Source of the DNA: Tetrahymena thermophila SB210
Taxonomy: Eukaryota > Ciliophora > Oligohymenophorea > Hymenostomatida > Tetrahymenidae
Reading direction: 5' to 3'
Assembly (NCBI RefSeq): GCF_000189635.1
Contig: NW_002476552.1
Location: 1-64,000, forward strand
DNA length: 64,000 bases
Below the pieces are notes generated by a model, which saw nothing but the letters and a program-made list of their open reading frames with translations, had not been told where the DNA came from and searched no databases. Position numbers and translations under genes: made by a program. Position 1 is the stretch's first letter, and each line of letters starts with the position of its first letter. Positions 37,601 through 48,667 of the stretch are shown here, piece by piece.

Positions 37601-40600
37601 TGAGAGTTTAATGCACTTTGCTAAACCAAAACCTAAGCCTGATGAACCTTCTTCACCAATTTCATTTCCACTTTTTAAATATTGAAGGAAAAATATATGA
37701 TTCAATAGTTAAATAGAAGGAAAAAATAAATGAAGAAAAAATATGAAATAATACGATTAATTAATAATAAAAGTAAAAAGTTGAAAATAAAATGATGAGT
37801 TAAATTAACAATGAAAAATAGAACAAAAAAAAAACAAGCACAATAAAAAAAAAGAAAAAAGAGCTTTATTGTATTTAATCAGTTTTTATAATTAAAAATA
37901 TAGTAATCAAAAACAAATAAACTGTTTTTACTGAAGATCAAGTGTCAAATATGAGATATTAATGCAATTTGCTAAACCAGAACCTAAGCCTGATGCACCC
38001 ATTGCACCAATTTAATTGAAACTTTTTAAATATTGAAGAAAAAATATATCATCAAATAGTTAAATAGAAGGAAAAAATATGAAATAATAAGATTAATTAA
38101 TAATAAAAGCAAAAGTTGAAAATAAAATGATGAGTTAAATTAACAAACAAAAAAGAACAAAAAAAGCAAGCATTATAAAAAGAAAAAGAAAAAAAGAGCT
38201 TTATTGTTTTAAATTAGTTTTTACAATTAAAAATATCACAGTCAAAAACAAATAAACTGTTTTTACGGAAGTTTAAGTGTCGAATTTGAGAGATTAATGC
38301 ACTTTGCTAAAGCAGAACCTAAGCCTGATGCACCTTCTTCACCAATTTCATTATCACTTTTTATATTAAATTTTGAAGAAAAAATATATCATTAAATAGT
38401 TAATTAGAAGGAAAAAATGAAGAAAAAAAATTATATAATAAGATTAATTTAAAATAAAAGCAAAATCTGAAAATAAAATGATGAGTTAAATTAACAAACA
38501 AAGAAAAAAAACAAAAAAAAGTAAGCATAATAAAAAAGAAAAAGAAAAAAAGAGCTTTATTGCTTTAAATTAGTTTTTACAATTAAAAATATCACAATCC
38601 AAAACAAATAAACTGTTTTTACCGAAAGTCAAGTGTCAAATTTGAGAGATTAATGCACTTTGCTAAACCAGAACCTAAGCCTGATGCACCCATTGCACCA
38701 ATTTTATTGTTACTTTTTAAATATTGAAGAAAAAATATATCATTAAATAGTTAATTAGAAGGAAAAAATGAAGAAATAATATGAAATAATAAGATTAATT
38801 TAAAATAAAAGCAAAATTTGAAAATAAAATGATAAGTTAAATTAACAAACAAAGAAAAAAACAAAAAAAAGCAAGCACAATAAAAAGAAAAAAAAAAGAG
38901 CTCTATTGTTTTAAATTAGTTTTTACAATTAAAAATATCACAATCCAAAACAAATAAACTGTTTTTACTTAAGGTTAAATGTCAAATTTGAGAGATTAAT
39001 GCACTTTTCTAAAACAGAACCTAAGATTGATGCACCTTCATCACCAATTTCAGAAGGGCTAAGCGACTCGAGTGGGCGAGTCGGAGGGTCTTAGCAGTGA
39101 TATCGGGGGTTCGAATCCTATACCGCCCCCTTTATTTCGAANNNNNNNNNNNNNNNNNNNNNNNNNNNNNNNNNNNNNNNNNNNNNNNNNNNNNNNNNNN
39201 NNNNNNNNNNNNNNNNNNNNNNNNNNNNNNNNNNNNNNNNNTCTCCTTGGTAGGAGGGAAGGGCCAAATCTGATAGGTGGTAAAGAGGAGGCCCCATTCT
39301 GAACAGAAGATCTGGAATACAAATGGGAAGCGAGCATAATGCGTAGTCAAATCATGGAAGATTAGTAGAAATGCCATTAGGGTGTAGGTGACCCTTCCCT
39401 TCTAATATATTACCCACAATTATATATAAATAAATTGGTATACGTATAATAATAATGTATAAGTAATTATATATAGGGCCCCTATCCCGAGTGCATGTCA
39501 CCATGTGCGAGTATGTATGTATGTATCACCAATTTCATTATTACTTTTTAAATATTGAATAAAAAATATATCATTAAATAGTTAATTAGAAGGAAAAAAT
39601 GAAGAAAGAATATGAAATAATAAGATTAAAATATAATAAAAGCAAAAGCTGAAAATAAAATGATGATTTAAATTAACAAACAAAGGAAGGACAAAAAAAA
39701 AGCAAGCAAAATAAAAAGAATAAGAAAAAAGAGCTTTATTCTTTTAAATTAGTTTTTATAATTAAAAATATCACAATCCAAAGCAAATAAACTGTTTTAC
39801 CGAAGGTTAAGTGTCAAATTTGAGAGATTAATGCACTTTGCTAAACCAGAACCTAAGCCTGATACACCCATTGCACCAATTTTGTTGTAACTTTTTAAAT
39901 ATTGAAGAAAAAAATATATCATTAAATAGTTAATTAGAAGGAAAAAATGAAGAAAGAATATGAAATAATAAATAAGATTAATTGATAATAAAAGCAAATT
40001 TTGAAAATAAAATGATGAGTTAATTAACAAACAAAGGAAGAACAAAAAAAAGCAAGCATAATAAAAAGAAAAAGAAAAAAGAGCTTTATTGTTTTAAATT
40101 AGTTTTTACAATTAAAAATATCTCAATCCAAAACAAATAAACTGTTTTACCGAAGTTTAATTGTCAAATTTGATAGATTAATGCACTTTGTTAAAGCACA
40201 ACCTAAGTCTGATGCACCTTCATCACCAATTTCATTATTACTTTTTAAATATTGAATAAATAATATATCATTAAATAGTTAATTAGAAGGAAAAAATGAA
40301 GAAAAAATATGAAATAATATGATTAATTAATAGTAAAAGCAAAAGTTGAAAATAAAATGATGAGTTAAATTAACAAACAAAGAAAGAACAAAAAAAAAAG
40401 CAAGCACGATAAAAAGAAAAAGAGTTTTATTGTTTTAAATTAGTTTTTATAATTAAAAATATCACAATCCAAAGCAAATAAACTGTTTTTACCGAAGATC
40501 AAGTGTCAAATTTGAGAGATTAATGCACTTTGCTAAACCAGAACCTAAGCCTGATGCACCCATTGCACCAATTTTATTGTAACTTTTTAAATATTGAACA

Positions 40601-41859
40601 AAAAATATATCATTAAATAGTTAATTAGAAGGAAAAAATGAAGAAAAAATATGAAATAATAAGATAAATTAATTAATAACATAAGCAAAAGTTGAATATA
40701 AAATGATGAGTTAAATTAACAAACAAATAAAATACAAAAAAAAACAAGCACAATAAAAAGAAAAAGAAAAAAGAGCTTTATTGTTTTAAATTAGTTTTTT
40801 TTATTAAAAATATCACAATCCAAAACAAATAAAATGTTTTTACCGAAGATTAAGTGTCAAATTTGAGAGATTAATGCACTTTGCTAAACCAGAACCTAAG
40901 CATGATGCATCTTCATAGTCTATTTCATTCAAACTTTTTAAATATTGAAGAAAAAATATATAACTAAATAAACTAAGTTGCTATACAAATTTACAAAAAG
41001 CGAGTTTTATATATCATGGTTTTACATTTTATAAAATTAAAATTTTAAATAATTTTTCCGAATTTTTTTTCTCTTAATTCTTTTTTATTTAAAAAATTTT
41101 ATTTTTTTTTTTGAAAATTAAAATATAAAATGCATTAGATTTTTAATCATAAATTATATTTTTCTAATATTTATCTAAAACCTTATTGGATAGATTAATT
41201 AATTAAAAAATAAATGATTGATACAGTTTTTTAAATATAAAAGCTCTTTTTTATTTATTAATTAGGCATTTCATTCTAGTTAATTAGAAGGAAAAATGAA
41301 GAAAAAATATGAAACAATAGGATTAATTAATAGTTAAAAAAAATAGTAAAGAATGAAAAAAAAAGAAATTACAATAAAAGAAAAAGGAAAATAAATTAAA
41401 TGAGCTTTAATATTTATTTTAAATTAAATTTTATAATTAAAAATATTACAATCCAAAACTAATACTTTTATAAAGTGTAAGTTTTAATAGCAAAAAATGA
41501 AGAAAAAATATCAAATAATAAAAAATGATTAATAATTTATTAAAAATTGAAATGAAAATTAAGTTAAAATAGCTAAAAAATTATTGTTTTAATAAAAATC
41601 AATGAATAATGATGATAATTTCTTTTACAAAAATTATTTATTTAAATAAATTGAAAGTTAAATATATAAAAAATATTAATAATAATTAAAATAAAATTTA
41701 TAAATAAATATACTTTAGATCAATATGGAGAACCTAATAAGATAAAAGTGAAGACCTTAAAAACTTTTTTTATTAATTTATATAAATTTATAGGATATTA
41801 ATAAAAAAATAAATAATTACTTCTTCTAATTCTTCATAGTATTTAATCTACTATATCAT
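34679..41859 (-). CDS. single-repeat-exon LRR protein, 15 LRR exons (LRR gene A)
   Basis: Exon 1 is 41821-41859 (39 nt, M-I-Q-Q-I-K-Y-Y-E-E-L-E-E). Exon 2 is 41714-41763 (50 nt, ending VLHIDL). Fifteen 90-nt LRR exons follow: 40844-40933, 40493-40582, 40151-40240, 39801-39890, 38969-39052 plus 39538-39543, 38623-38712, 38267-38356, 37932-38021, 37581-37670, 36893-36982, 36602-36691, 36022-36111, 35659-35748, 35323-35412, 34975-35064. The last exon, 34679-34751, reads V-F-N-Q-K-D-Q-L and ends KQVVKKG-stop. The sum is 1,512 nt (503 residues). Consensus repeat: N-x-I-G-A-M-G-A-S-G-L-G-S-G-L-A-K-C then INLSNLTLNL, a ribonuclease-inhibitor-type LRR. All LRR introns are phase 2, and I saw no TGA in the exons I translated. 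One exon is split by the insertion at 39053-39537. No signal peptide or membrane segment seen, so probably a soluble LRR protein; partner unknown. Confidence 0.87.
36352..36362 (-). other. junction of a deleted LRR exon
   Basis: The intron sequence before the exon (AAAACAAATAAACTG) is joined directly to intron sequence beyond the exon (TCATTAAATAG). About 125 bp, including the 90-nt exon, its acceptor and its donor, are missing. The two neighbouring introns are thereby fused and the reading frame is not affected. Confidence 0.75.
37335..37490. repeat. dispersed module, copy 1 (in an intron of LRR gene A)
   Basis: About 150 bp starting AAGTGCTATATTTTTAAAAC, nearly identical to 44461-44611 in LRR gene B. 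It breaks the regular unit structure of the array. Just left of it, CCTCTGGGGGTAGAGG (37300-37315) can form a small hairpin and the surrounding sequence is not array-derived. Confidence 0.7.
39053..39537. mobile_element. GC-rich insertion in an LRR exon with 13-bp target duplication, contains assembly gap
   Basis: The LRR exon sequence ATCACCAATTTCA (39040-39052) is repeated exactly at 39525-39537 on the other side; removing one copy and everything between restores a 90-nt exon. The insert is far richer in GC than the rest of the window. Its left part has a perfect hairpin CGACTCG / CGAGTCG (39064-39083) and GGTTCGAATCC (39108-39118), a match to the RNA polymerase III B box. Its right end is a GTAT tandem tract (39511-39526). 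Together this resembles a tRNA-related SINE. The alternative is a contaminant or gap-filling artefact, since 100 Ns lie inside. Confidence 0.65.
39142..39241. other. assembly gap of 100 N
   Basis: Exactly 100 unknown bases, the usual placeholder for a gap of unknown size. The true length of the insertion is therefore unknown. Confidence 0.98.
41400..41520 (-). repeat. vestigial LRR unit 5' of the gene A array
   Basis: Intron blocks of the A/B type are present, but the exon between them has shrunk to about AAAGTGTAAGTTTTAATAG. The same remnant occurs at about 47650-47760 upstream of the gene B array, so the decay predates the A/B duplication. Confidence 0.6.
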
Positions 41860-42527
41860 TTATTTTTTTTTCAAAAATATTAAATATCAATTTATGAAAT
41901 TTAATTAATTAATTATAAATGGATAAAATGAAGAAATAATATATAATAATTAATTTTCAAATATTAATATTTTAATTTTGTTTAATGAAGAGATATCACA
42001 GAAAAATTAATTTAAAATTGATTATTTAATCTTAATATTTGTATTTAAAACATATACTAAAATATAGTGGAAATTAGAGATGTCCAGTTAGTTAGTCAAA
42101 TTAGAAAAAATTATAGTAATTAATTAATAAATGTTCTTAAATTTTATAAAAATAATGTTTATAGGTAGATTTATGTTTTAGCTCTATAATTATAGGAATA
42201 TTTATAATATCTCTAATTATTCTCTAAAAATAAAAATAGATTAGAAATATGATTAATGGGTAATATTTCAGATTAAAATATAACTGGTATATAAAAGCTT
42301 GGCATTTATATAATTAAATAAGATATTATATAGCATTAAAAGTTTCAAATTATTTGATCGTTTTTGGAGAAACCGGTAGGATTGCTTAAGAGGAATTAAT
42401 TTATTTAAGTAAATTTAATTTTTTTATTTTTTTTTAATAATATATTTACTTACAAAAATATGAATGATATTTATAAATATAAAATCTATCTATATCATAT
42501 TAAATTATTCAAACATTTAATATTTAT
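41860..42527. other. region between LRR genes B and A
   Basis: Upstream region of gene A joined to the 3' flank of gene B. 41860-42230 is homologous to 48086-48425 (upstream of gene B) with indels of 4 bp and others, so it does not look coding. 42232-42527 is homologous to 34372-34678. The junction near CTCTAA at about 42228 marks the tandem duplication boundary. Confidence 0.6.
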
Positions 42528-45500
42528 TCATCCTTTTTTCACCACTTATTTATCATCAGAATTATTTTTGAAAGATAACTAATCTTTTTGATTTAAGACA
42601 CTTGCTTATTACTTTGAATTTTTATGATTATTTCAAACTCCTAAAAATTTTATAATAAATTTGTGTAAATTTTAAATAAATATCAAATAGAATAAACTTT
42701 TTAATTAAAAATTATTTCTTAAATTAATAAATAAAATAACATTAGTGGAATAAAAATATAAAAAAATAAAAATTTAATCAAATATATCAAATAAATTCAA
42801 AGAGCTTTTTTGTTTTAAATTCATTTTTATAGTTTAAAATATAACAATCCAAACAATTAAGCTGTTTTTACCTAAATTTAAGTGTCAAATTTGAGAGATT
42901 ACTGCACTTTCCTAAAGCAGAACCTAAGCCTGATGCACCTTTATCACCAATTTAATAGCCACTTTTTAAATATTGAAGAAAAAATATAAATAGTTAATTA
43001 GAAGGAAAAAATGAAGAAAAAATATGAAATAATAAGATTAATTAATTAATAATAAAAGCAAAAGTTAAAAATAAAAGGATGAATTAAATTGAAAAAAAAA
43101 GAAAGAACAAACAAAAAAGCAAGCACAATAAAAAGAAAAAGAAAAAAGAGCTTTATTGTTTTAAATTAGATTTTTTTTATTAAAAATATCACAATCCAAA
43201 ACAAATAAACTTTTTTTACTCAAGCTCAAGTATCAAATTTGAGAGATTAATGCACTTTGCTAAACCAGAACCTAAGCCTGATGCACCTTCATCACCAATA
43301 TAGTTTCCACTTTTTAAATATTGAAGAGAAAATATATCATTAAATAGTTAGAATGAAAAAAATGAAGAAAAAATATGAAATAATAAGATTAATTAATTAA
43401 TAATTAAAGCAAAAGTTTAAAATAAAAGGATGAATTAAATTGACAAACAAAGAACAAACAAAAAAGCAAGCACAATAAAAAGAAAAAAAAGCTTTATTGT
43501 TTTAAATTAGTTTTTTTTATTAAAAATATCATAATCCAAAACAAATAAACTGTTTTTACCCAAGGTTAAGTGTCAAATTTGAGAGATTAATGCACTTTGC
43601 TAAAGCAGAACCTAAGCCTGATGCACCTTGATCACCAATTTAAAAGCCACTTTTTAAATATTGAAGAAAAAATATATCATTAAATAATTAATTAGAAGGA
43701 AAAAATGAAGAAAAAATATGAAATAATAAGATTAATTAATTAATAATAAAAGTAAAAGTTAAAAATAAAAGGATGAATTAAATTGACAAACAAAGAAAGA
43801 ACAAACAAAAAAGCAAGTACAATAAAAAGAAAAAGAAAAAAGAGCTTTATTGTTTTAAATTTATTTTTTTTATTAAAAATATCACAATCCAAAACAAATA
43901 AACTGTTTTTACTCAAGGTTAAGTGTCAAATTTGAGAGATTAATGCACTTTTCTAAACCAGAAACTAAGTCTAATGCACCTCCAATACCAATTTAGTTTT
44001 CACTTTTTAAATTTTGAAGAAAAAATATATTATTAAATATAAATGCCTATTTAATTTACAAAAGGCGAAATGTAATATATCTTAATAACATAATAAATAC
44101 AGCTAAATAAGCTTAAAACAGCTTTATTTTTGAGTTTTTAGAAAGCTTTAAATTCGCAAAATATAAAATTTCAAATAATAGATACCGTATATTCTTATAA
44201 CTTGTCATTTTTTTTGAAAAAAATAAATTTTGAAAATTTTAATTTCAACTAAAATTAAAAATTTAATATTATAACTCAAAAAACTATTATAAAAAATAAA
44301 TAAATCAGGTAATTTAAAATTTTTAATTTTATTTAAAACAAAATAAAAAAGGACTTTAATGAATAAATCTTATAATTTTTTTTATTTGATTAATCTAGTT
44401 TATCGCTTATCCATGAATTAAATTCTTGAATCTCAGCATTCGCAAGAATTTAATTCATGGAAGTGCTATATTTTTAAAACTCACTCTATTTTTTTGATTT
44501 TCCCTCTTAAATAAAGAAAAATCAAATTAATCTATTTCTCTTCAATTTATCTTTTTTAGAGGTTTTTAATAGCCCACTTTAAGAAATTTTTCTTGGTTTA
44601 ATTATATAAAATATCACAATCCAAAACAAATAAACTATTTTTACTTAAGTTATAGTGTAAAATTTGAGAGTTTAATGCACTTTGCTAAACCAGAACCTAA
44701 GCCTGATGCACCCATTGCACCAATTTTATTGCCACTTTTTAAATATTGAAGAAAAAGTATATCATTAAATATTTAATTAGAAGGAAAAATTGAAGAAAAA
44801 ATATGAAATAATAAGATTTTTTTATAATATAAGCAAAAGTTGAAAATAAAATGATGAGTTAAATTAACAAATAAAGAAAGAAAAAAAAAGAAAGCACAAT
44901 AAAAAGAAAAAGAAAAAAGAGCTATATTGTTTTAATTTAGTTTTTATAATTCAAAATATCAAAATCCAAATCAAATAAACTGTTTTTACCGAAGGTTAAG
45001 TGTCAAATTTGAGAGATTAATGCACTTTTCTAAACCAGAACCTAAGCCTGATGCACCCATTGCACTAATTTTATTGCCACTTTTTACATATTTAAGAAAA
45101 AATATATCATTAAATTGTTAAATAGAAGGAAAAAATGAAGAAAAAATATCAAATAATAAGGTTAATTAATAGTAAAAGTTAAAAATAAAATGATGAGTTA
45201 AATTAACAAACAAAGAAAGAACAAAAAAAAAGTAAGCACAATAAAAAGAAAAAGAAAAAAGAGCTTTATTGTTTTAAATTAGTTTTTATAATTAAAAATA
45301 TAGTAATCAAAAACAAATAAACTGTTTTTACCGAAGGTTAAGTGTCAAATTTGAGAGATTAATGCACTTTGCTAAACCAGAACCTAAGCCTGATGCACCC
45401 ATTGCACTAATTTTATTGCCACTTTTTAAATATTTAAGAAAAAATAAATCATTAATTAAATAGTTAAATAGAAGGAAAAAATGAAGAAAAAAATATAAAA

Positions 45501-48085
45501 TAATAAGGTTAATTAATAGTAAAATTTAAAAATAAAATGATGAGTTAAATTAACAAACAAAGAAAGAACAAAAAAAAAGTAAGCACAATAAAAAGAAAAA
45601 GAAAAAAGAGCTTTATTGTTTTAAATTAGTTTTTTATAATTAAAAATATCACAATCCAAAACAAATGAACTGTTTTTACAAAAGTTAAAGACTCAAATTT
45701 GAGAGATTAATGCACTTTGCTAAAGCACAACCTAAGCCTGATGCACCTTCGTCACCAATTTCATTACCACTTTTTAAATATTCAAGAAAAAATATATCAT
45801 TAAATAGTTAAATAGAAGGAAAAAATGAAGAAAAAATATCTAATAATAAGATTAATTAATAATAAAAGCTAAATTAACAAACAAAAAAAGAACAACAAAA
45901 AAAAACAAGCACAATAAATATAAAAAGAAAAAAGAGCTTTATTGTTTTAAATTAGTCTTTATAATTCAAAATATCACAATCAAAAACAAATAAACTGTTT
46001 TTACTTAAGGTTAAGTGTCAAATTTGAGAGATTAATGCACTTTTCTAAAGCAGAACCTAAACCTGATACACCTCCATCACCAATTTCATTTCCACTTTTT
46101 AAATATTGAAGAAAAAATATGAAATAAAAAGATTTATTTATAATAAAAACAAAAGTTGAAAATAAAATGATAAGTTAAATTAACAAATAAAGAAAGAACA
46201 AAAAAAAGTAAGCACAATAAAAAGAAAAAGAAAAAAGAGCTTTATTGTTTTAAATTAGTTTTTATAATTCAAAATATCACAATCCAAAACAAATAAACTG
46301 TTTTTACTCTAACTCAAGTATCAAATTTGAGAGATTAATGCACTTTGCTAAACCAGAACTTAAGCCTGATGCACCCATTACACCAATTTTACAGTAACTT
46401 TTTAAATATTTAAGAAAAAATATATCATTAAATAGATAATTAGAAGGAAAAGTTGAAGAAAAAATATGAAATTATAAGATTTATTTATAATAAAAGCAAA
46501 ATTTGAAAATAAAATGATGAGTTAAATTAACAAATAAAGAAAGAACAAAAAAAAGCAAGCACAATAAAAAGAAAAAGAAAAAAATGCTTTATTGTTTTAA
46601 ATTAGTTCTTATAATTCAAAATATCACAATCCAAAACAAATAAACTGTTTTTACCTAAGGTTAAGTGTCAAATTTGAGAGATTAATGCACTTTTCTAAAG
46701 CAAAACCTAAGCCTGATGCACCTTCATCACCAATTTTATTCTAACTTTTTAAATATTTAAGAAAAAATATATGATTAAATAGTTAATTAGAAGGAAAAAA
46801 TGAAGAAAAAATATGAAATAATAAGATTAATTAATAATAAAAGCAAATGTTGAAAATAAAATGATGAGTTAAATTAACAAACGAAGGAAGAACAAAAAAA
46901 AGCAAGCACGATAAAAAGTAAAAGAGCTTTATTGTTTTAAATTAGTTTTTATAATTAAAAATATCATAATCCAAAACAAATAAACTGTTTTTACAAAAGG
47001 TTAAGTGTCAAATTTGAGAGATTAATGCACTTTGCTAAAGTAGAACCTAAGCCTGATGCATCTTCATCACCAATTTATTTTAAACTTTTTAAATATTGAA
47101 GAAAAAATATATCATTAATTAAAGTAAGTTGCCATACAAATTTATAAAAATCGAGTTTAAAATATGATGGTTTTACATTATAAAATTAAAATTTAAAATT
47201 TTTTTTCATCCTAGGGAATTCACTGCAAACTCATCTTTTTTGAAAAACGCCCATTTTTTTGGATATGATTATAATCAATCTAGAGTTGTTGATTTTTGAA
47301 TTCATAAAATTTTTCAAAAAAAAAATGACATATTATAAAAATAATCGTTATCTATATTTTATTTCAAATTTTACATTTCATGAATTTAAAGCTTTCTAAA
47401 AACTCAAAAACAAAGCTGTTTTAAGCTAATTTATCTTTATTTATTATTTTATTAAGATATATTACATTTTGCTTTTTGTAAATTAAATAGGCTTTTCACT
47501 TTAGTTAATTAGAAGGAAAAAATGAAGAAAAAATATGAAATAATAAGATTAATTAATAATTAATAAAATTAACAAAGAGTGAAAAAAAAAGAAATCACAA
47601 TAAAAAGAAAAAGGAAAATAAATCAAAGAAATTAAATGAGCTTTTATATTTATTTTAAATTAAATTTTATAATTAAAAATATTACAATCCAAAACTAATG
47701 CTTTTATTAAGTGTAAGTTTTAATAGCAAAAAATGAAGAAAAAATATCAAATAATAAGAAATGAATAATAAATAATAATTAAAAATTGAAATGAAAATTA
47801 GGTTAAAATAGATAAAAAAATTTTGTTTGAATAATGATCATAATTTTTTTTACAAAAATTATTTATTTAAATAAATTAAAAGTTAAATATATAAAGAATA
47901 TTAATAATAATTAAAATAAAATTTATAAATAAAATATACCTCAGATCAATATGGAGAACCTAATGAGATAAAAATGAAGAGCTAACAAACTTTTTTTATT
48001 AATTTATATAAATTTATAGGATATAAATAAAAAAATTAATAATTACTTCTTCTAATTTTTTGTAGTATTTAATCTATTAAATCAT
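42528..48085 (-). CDS. single-repeat-exon LRR protein, 12 LRR exons (LRR gene B)
   Basis: A tandem paralogue of gene A with the same model. Exon 1 is 48047-48085 (M-I-Q-Q-I-K-Y-Y-K-K-L-E-E) and exon 2 is 47940-47989 (50 nt, ending VLHIDL). Twelve 90-nt LRR exons follow: 46995-47084, 46655-46744, 46308-46397, 46005-46094, 45680-45769, 45332-45421, 44990-45079, 44645-44734, 43913-44002, 43560-43649, 43220-43309, 42872-42961. The terminal exon is 42528-42600, reading V-L-N-Q-K-D-Q-L and ending KQVVKKG-stop. The sum is 1,242 nt (413 residues). Repeats read I-G-D-E-G-A-S-G-L-G-S-G-L-A-K-C and INLSNLTLNL. One intron, 44003-44644, is enlarged by a hairpin, a shared module and an inverted dispersed repeat. 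No signal peptide or membrane segment is apparent. Function unknown; LRRs suggest protein binding. Confidence 0.87.
44041..44200 (+). repeat. dispersed repeat, inverted partner of 47335-47490
   Basis: The sequence GCCTATTTAATTTACAAAA through GTTTTTAGAAAGCTTTAAATTC recurs in reverse complement at 47335-47490. One copy sits inside an intron of LRR gene B and the other upstream of its LRR exons. No terminal repeats or ORF seen. Confidence 0.7.
44411..44460. repeat. perfect 18-bp inverted repeat (hairpin), 14-nt loop
   Basis: CCATGAATTAAATTCTTG at 44411-44428 is matched exactly by CAAGAATTTAATTCATGG at 44443-44460, with the loop AATCTCAGCATTCG between. It immediately precedes the shared module at 44461. 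A perfect stem of this length in an intron is unlikely by chance and may mark the end of an inserted element. Confidence 0.9.
44461..44611. repeat. dispersed module, copy 2 (in an intron of LRR gene B)
   Basis: About 150 bp nearly identical to 37335-37490. Both copies end by running into LRR array intron sequence. They may be copies of one small element, or the remains of one insertion shared through unit duplication or gene conversion between genes A and B. Confidence 0.7.
47335..47490 (-). repeat. dispersed repeat, inverted partner of 44041-44200
   Basis: Reverse complement of the repeat at 44041-44200 with scattered differences. It lies in the long intron between exon 2 and the first LRR exon of gene B. 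Confidence 0.7.
47650..47760 (-). repeat. vestigial LRR unit 5' of the gene B array
   Basis: The counterpart of 41400-41520: conserved intron blocks flank a remnant of about 20 nt of the former exon (around AAGTGTAAGTTTTAATAG). Confidence 0.6.
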
Positions 48086-48667
48086 TTTTTTTTTTAATTA
48101 ATTATAAATGGATAAAAGAACAAATAAGATTTAATAATTAATTATCAAGTATTAATTTATTAATTTTGTTTAATGAAGAGATATCACAGAAAAATTAATT
48201 TAAAATTCATTATTTAATCATAATACTTGTATTTAAAACATATACTTAAAAATATAGTAAGAATTAGAAGATGGCCGTTAGTTAAATCTGAAATAATTCT
48301 AGTAATTAATTAATTAATAAATATTCTTAAATTTTATAAAAAGAATGTATATAAGTAGATTTTTTTGTTTTAGTTCTGTAATTAATTATAGGAATATTTA
48401 TAATATCTCTAATTATTCTCTAATTGCATAAGTTTTTTTTTGCAAGCACATTTTATTTAGGTATATATATAGATTGCATCCACCAAATTAAATTTTTCAA
48501 TGGCATTTGGCTAAAATATATTAAAATAATAAATCTATTTTAATTATTTATAATAATCAATATAAAAACAAATTTGGGTTTAGAAAATAAAATTAATAAT
48601 AATAAATTTATTTAAAAAATAATTTATCTGAATATACAAACATAAATAGATATATATATATAATTCA
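48086..48667. other. region between PAS copy 4 and LRR gene B
   Basis: AT-rich. 48086-48425 is homologous to the upstream region of gene A and should include the promoter of gene B. From about 48430 the sequence is unique and leads into the 3' end of PAS copy 4. No gene seen. Confidence 0.5.

Larger units (their letters stand above)
34975..40990 (-). repeat. tandem exon-intron repeat, about 340 bp per unit (LRR gene A)
   Basis: Units repeat both the LRR exon and the intron. Intron blocks recur with little change: TTAATTAGAAGGAAAAAATG, AAGCAAGCACAATAAAAAG, AAAAGAGCTTTATTGTTTTA and ATATCACAATCCAAAACAAA (plus strand). The same blocks occur in LRR gene B, so A and B share a recent ancestor. Array I uses different intron blocks. 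Confidence 0.88.

Noticed and set aside
39053..39141. A complete tRNA gene at the left end of the GC-rich insertion
   Set aside because: The B-box motif is perfect but I cannot fold a full cloverleaf: the T stem pairs poorly and no acceptor stem is evident. Kept only as tRNA-related.
39072..39302. Open frames across the N gap on both strands
   Set aside because: They exist only because 100 unknown bases cannot contain a stop; no protein can be claimed.
42060..42230. Open frame upstream of LRR gene A as a first exon
   Set aside because: The homologous stretch at 48260-48425 carries a 4-bp indel that shifts the frame; the 39-nt exon at 41821-41859 is supported by all three genes instead.
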